A DNA stretch of 64,000 nucleotides from Panopea generosa (lineage: Eukaryota; Mollusca; Bivalvia; Adapedonta; Hiatellidae). The stretch's first letter is position 1. The number at the start of each line of letters is the position of its first letter. Where the stretch lies: the NCBI GenBank assembly GCA_029582155.1, contig CM055896.1:26193184-26257183 (forward strand), given 5' to 3'. This document shows, in pieces, positions 52,501 through 58,500 of the stretch. Below the pieces are notes generated by a model. That model searched no databases. It worked only from the letters and a program-made list of their open reading frames with translations, and was not told where the DNA came from. A program made the position numbers and the translations under genes.

Positions 52501-55500
52501 CAGACTATTCCGTTTATTATTGTGGGTGTTTAGATGCTTATCTGCATCTTACATGTAAGAGTGGGTGCTTAGATGCTCATCTGTATCTTACATGTAAGAG
52601 TGGGTGCTTAGATGCTCATCTGCATCTTACATGTAAGAGTGGGTGTTTAGATGTTCAACTGCATCTTACATGTAAGAGTGGGTGTTTAGATGTTCATCTG
52701 CATCTTACATGTAAGAGTGGGTGCTTACATGCTCATCTGTATCTTACATGTAAGAGTTGGTGCTTACATGCTCATCTGCATCTTACATGTAAGAGTTGGT
52801 GCTTACATGCTCATCTGCATCTTACATGTAAGAGTTGGTGCTTACATGCTCATCTGCATCTTACATGTAAGAGTTGGTGCTTACATGCTCATCTGCATCT
52901 TACATGTAAGAGTTGGTGCTTACATGCTCATCTGCATCTTACATGTAAGAGTTGGTGCTTACATGCTCATCTGCATCTTACATGTAAGAGTTGGTGCTTA
53001 CATGCTCATCTGTATCTTACATGTAAGAGTTGGTGCTTACATGCTCATCTGTATCTTACATGTAAGAGTGGGTGCTTAGATGTACATCTGTATCTTACAT
53101 GTAAGAGTGGGTGCTTAGATGCTCATCTGCATCTTACATGTAAGAGTGGGTGCTTAGATGCTCATCTGCATCTTACAAGTAAGAGTGGGTGCTTAGATGC
53201 TCATCTGCATCTTACATGTAAGAGTGGGTGCTTAGATGCTCATCTGCATCTTACAACTTAATAAACATAATCAACATTACATTAATACTTTGGCTTTGAA
53301 ATGCAGTATTCCATGTCTTAGTCAATAAAACAAAGCCCATATGAGCATTTGAAGTAAGTTTGATATTAGTTTTTCTTCTTTCGATATTTAAGAATGTCAG
53401 TCATTTTATACATTGAATAGTGTATTTACTTCATCTACCTAAACTACTATTTTACATATTGCATAGCAAAATTTCTTTATGTACCTAAACTAATAATTTA
53501 CTCATTGCATAGTGTAAGTACTTTAGTAACCTAAACTAATGTTTTACACATTGCATAGTGTAAGTACTTTAGTAACTTAACTAATGTTTGACACATTGCA
53601 TAGTGAAAGTACTTTAGTAACCTAAACTAATGTTTTACACATTGCATAGTGTAAGTACTTTATCTACCTAAATTACTATTTTGCACATTGCATAGTGTAT
53701 GTACTTTATCCACTTAAACTAATATTTTACACATTGCATAGTGTAAGTACTTTATCTACCTAAACTAATATTTTACACATTGCATAGTGTATGTACTTTA
53801 GTAACCTAAACTACTATTTTACACATTGCATAGTGTAAGTACTTTATCTACCTTAACTAATAGTTTACACATTGCATAGTGTATGTACTTTAGTAACTTA
53901 AACTACTGTTTTACACATTGCAAAGTGTAAGTACTTTATCTACCTAAACTAATATTTTACACATTGCATAGTGTATGTACTTTATCTACCTAAACTAATA
54001 GTTTACACATTGCATAGTGCCTGTACTTTATCTACCTAAACTAATATTTTACACATTGCATAGTGTATGCACTTTATCTACCTAAACTAATAGTTTACAC
54101 ATTGCATAGTGTCTGTACTTTATCTACCTAAACTAATATTTTAAACATTGTATAGTGTATGTACTTTAGTAACCTAAACTAATATTTTACACATTGCATA
54201 GTGTAAGTACTTTATCTACTTAAACTAATATTTTACACATTGCATAGTGTCTGTACTTTATCTACCTTAACTAATATTTTACACATTGCATAGTGTATGT
54301 ACTTTAGTAACCTAAACTAATATTTTACACATTGCATAGTGTATGTACTTTATCTACCTTAACTCATAGTTTACACATTGCATAGTGTCTGTACTTTATC
54401 TACCAAAACTAATATTTTACACATTGCATAGTGTATGTACTTTATCTACCTAAACTAATATTTTACACATTGTATAGTGTAAGTACTTTATCTACCTTAA
54501 CTAATAGTTTACACATTGCATAGTGTCTGTACTTTATCTACCTCAACTAATATTTTACACATTGTATAGTGTAAGTACTTTAGGTACTTAAACTAATATT
54601 TTACACATTGCATAGTGTATATACTTTATCTACCTAAACTAATAGTTTACACATTGCATAGTGTAAGTACTTTATCTACCTAAACTAATATTTTACACAT
54701 TGCATAGTGTCTGTACTTTATCTTCCTTAACTAATATTTTACACATTGCATAGTGTATGTACTTTATCTACCTAAACTAATATTTTACACATTGTATAGT
54801 GTAAGTACTTTATCCACTTAAACCAGTATTTTACACATTGCATAGTGTATGTACTTTATCCACTTAAACTAATATTTTACACATTGTATAGTGTAAGTAC
54901 TTTATCCACTTAAACTAATATTTTACACATTGCATAGTGTATGTACTTTATCTACCTAAACTAATATTTTACACATTGTATAGTGTAAGTACTTTATCCA
55001 CTTAGACTAATATTTTACACATTGCATAGTGTATGTATATTATCCACTTAAACTAATATTTTACACATTGTATAGTGCAAGTACTTTATGTACTTAAATT
55101 AATAGTTTACACATTGCATAGTGTATGTACTTTATCTACCTAAACTTATATTTTACACATTGTATAGTGTAAGTACTTTAAGTACTTAAACTAATATTTT
55201 ACACATTGCATAGTGTATGTACTTTATCCACTTAAACTAATAGTTTACACATTTCATAGTGTAAGTACTTTAGGTACTTAAACTAATATTTTACATATTG
55301 CATAGTGTCTGTACTTTATCCACTTAAACTAATTGTTTACACATTGCATAGTGTAAGTACTTCATCCACTTAAACTAATTGTTTACACATTGCATAGTGT
55401 ATGTAATTTATCTACCTAAACTAATATTTTACACATTGTATAGTGTAAGTACTTTATCCACTTAAACTAATTGTTTACACATTGCATAGTGTATGTAATT

Positions 55501-58500
55501 TATCTACCTAAACTAATATTTTACACATTGTATAGTGTAAGTACTTTATTTACTTAAACTAATTGTTTACACATTGCATAGTGTAAGTACTTTATCTACC
55601 TCAATTAATAATTTACACATTGCATAGTGTAAGTACTTTATCTACCTCAACTAATTGTTTACACATTGCATAGTGTAAGTACTTTAGTTACCTAAACTAA
55701 TAATTTGCATATTGCATAGTGTATGTACTTTAGTTACCTAAACTAATAATTTGCACATTGCATAGTGTAAGTACTTTAGTTACCTAAACTAATAATTTAC
55801 ACATTGCATAGTGTATGTTATTTATCTACCTCGACTAATATTTTACACATTGTATAGTGTATATACTTTATCTACCTAAACTACTGTTTTACACATTGCA
55901 TAGTGTCTGTAATTTATCCATTAAAACTAATATTTTACATATTACTTAGTGCATGTACTTTATCTGCCTAAACTACGATTTTACACATTGCATAGTGTCT
56001 GTATGTTATCTACCTAAACTAATATTTTACACATTGTATAGTGTTAGTACTTTAGGTACTTTAACTTATATTTTACACATTTCATAGTGTAAGTACTTAA
56101 GTTATCTTAACTATAATTTTACACATTGCATAGTGTCTGTACTTTATCCTTCTTTATGTATATTTTACACATTACATAGTGTATATACTTTATCTACATA
56201 AAATAAAAATTTTACATATTGCATAGTGTCTGTACTTTATCTACATAAAATAATATTTTACACATTGCATAGTGTCTGTACTTTATCTACATAAAATAAT
56301 ATTTTACACATTGCATAGTGTCTGTACTTTATCTATCTAAACTACTATTTTACACATTGCATAGTGTCTGTACTTTATCCTACCTATACTATTCTATTTT
56401 ACACATTGCATAGTGTATTTACTTTATCTACCTTTTAAACTAATATTTAATCCTAGCATGGTGTCTGTATTTCATCTACATGTACTTATGCTACTGTTTT
56501 ACACATTGCATAGTGTCTGTTATTTATCCACCTAAACTAATATTTTACATATTGTATAGTGTATGTACTTTATCTACCTAAACTACTATTTTACACATTG
56601 CATAGTGTATGTACTTTATCTACCTACCTACCTACCTACCTACCTATGTACTAGTTTACACATTGCATAGTGTTTATACTTTATCCACCTAAACCAATGT
56701 CTTACACATTGCATAGTAAGTGTATGTACTTTATCCACCTCAACTTATATTTTACACAATGCATAGTGTATATTATACTTTATCTCAATAAACTTCTATT
56801 TTATACATTCTATAGTGTATATACTTGATCTACATACACATTGCATAGTGTCTGTACTTTATCTATCTTAACTACTATTGTACACATTGCATTGTGTCTG
56901 TACTTTATCTATCTAATCTACTATTTTACACATTGCATAGTGTCTGTACTTTATCTACCTATACTACTATTTTACACATTGCATAGTGGCTGTAACATAA
57001 GAAAAAAACATAGAAATAGAGTTTGTGTACCCGTCGGTTTGGTAATCTGTTTTAAACATTTTTTCAAGACAATCTGAATATTTTAAAGGAAGTATATCAG
57101 CATTTTTTTCAAATTTTTAGTATTTGCATAAAACATTTGTTCAATATATCCTGCCTATATATACTCACTGACCCCGTATCCTGCCTATATATACTCACTG
57201 ACCCCGTATTGCCATATTGATATATTTTAAACATGCAAAAATAAAATATTGAAAAGAAATTTTCTATCTAGACCTACACGCTCAGGTTAGACTAAAGTAG
57301 ATTTCCTGTTTATAATTGCAGCGTACATTGTGATGTATTAAAGTGTCACCTGATTCGATTTCAATTTGATTTTCGTACTTGTTTACATATTGTAGAATTC
57401 ATTTCACCTAAGAAAGAGTCCAAATGACAATGTGAAGGTCATCAAACAGTATTTAAGTGTTGTCTATTTTTAGAATGAGGATTACGTTTTGAGTTTAACA
57501 CTCTGATTAAAACATATTTTTGTCGCATTTTGGTGGAATTGATATAAATTTGGATTTTTATCTATTTATGATAATGAGGTATCTTTTATAAATATTATTT
57601 TAAACAGTTATAGTGTTGTTCTGGATATACTACCTTTAAGTTCCTTCATTTTTTATAGATGGTGCTGACAGTGATGATGCAGAGTTTTGAGGAGATCTTC
57701 TACCTGATAGAGTTGATGGGGTTCGGATTCTCCGTGGTCCTCACCTGTGTGTTTGCTGGTCAGATATATCTGAGATACAAGGAACCTGATCTTCATAGAC
57801 CCATTACAGTATGCAAGATATCAAATATATTACAGGCAGTGGGGGACTGACTCATTTAAATATATACATGGTTACTGTTTAAATATAGACTACAACTTAG
57901 TTATCATTTGTTAATTAAAGAGGCATGGCCTTTAAGTCCAATTTTTTAAGGATAAAATATTTAACACTGATTATTTAAATGCTATCATATAAATAAAACT
58001 ATTTTATGAACTTTTTTGTTCAGAAACATGTGTTCTTTTCTGTTTCTGTAATGCGTGTTTTACAGTCAGAATGTTCTTGTCAATTAAATTGCTTCCTAAG
58101 ATAAATTCATCAACAACTATCCTAAATCCGATAATTCCTGATGGTCTTACAATAGCATTGTCCCTGATATTTTGTCTGCATATTTATAAATAATGTGTAG
58201 TTGAGTCTCCACTGATCATAATTGTACTAGTATATAAATAATGTGTAGTTTTGTGTCCACTGATCATAACTGTACTAGTATATAAATAATGTGTAGTTTA
58301 ATGTCCACTGATCTTGTCTGTACTAGTATATAAATAATGTGTAGTTTAGTGTCCACTGATCATAACTGTACTAGTATATAAATAATGTGTAGTTTAGTGT
58401 CCACTGATCATAACTGTAATAGTATATAAATAATGTGTAGTTTAGTGTCCGCTGATCTTGTCTGTACTAGTATATAAATAATGTGTTAGTATATAAATAA

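Noticed and set aside
50441-53261. Very long open frames (hundreds of codons) that might be repeat proteins
   Set aside because: They follow exactly the 42-bp and 39-bp minisatellite periods, are open in several frames and on both strands, lie within intron 7 of an intact gene, and lack any non-repeat domain.
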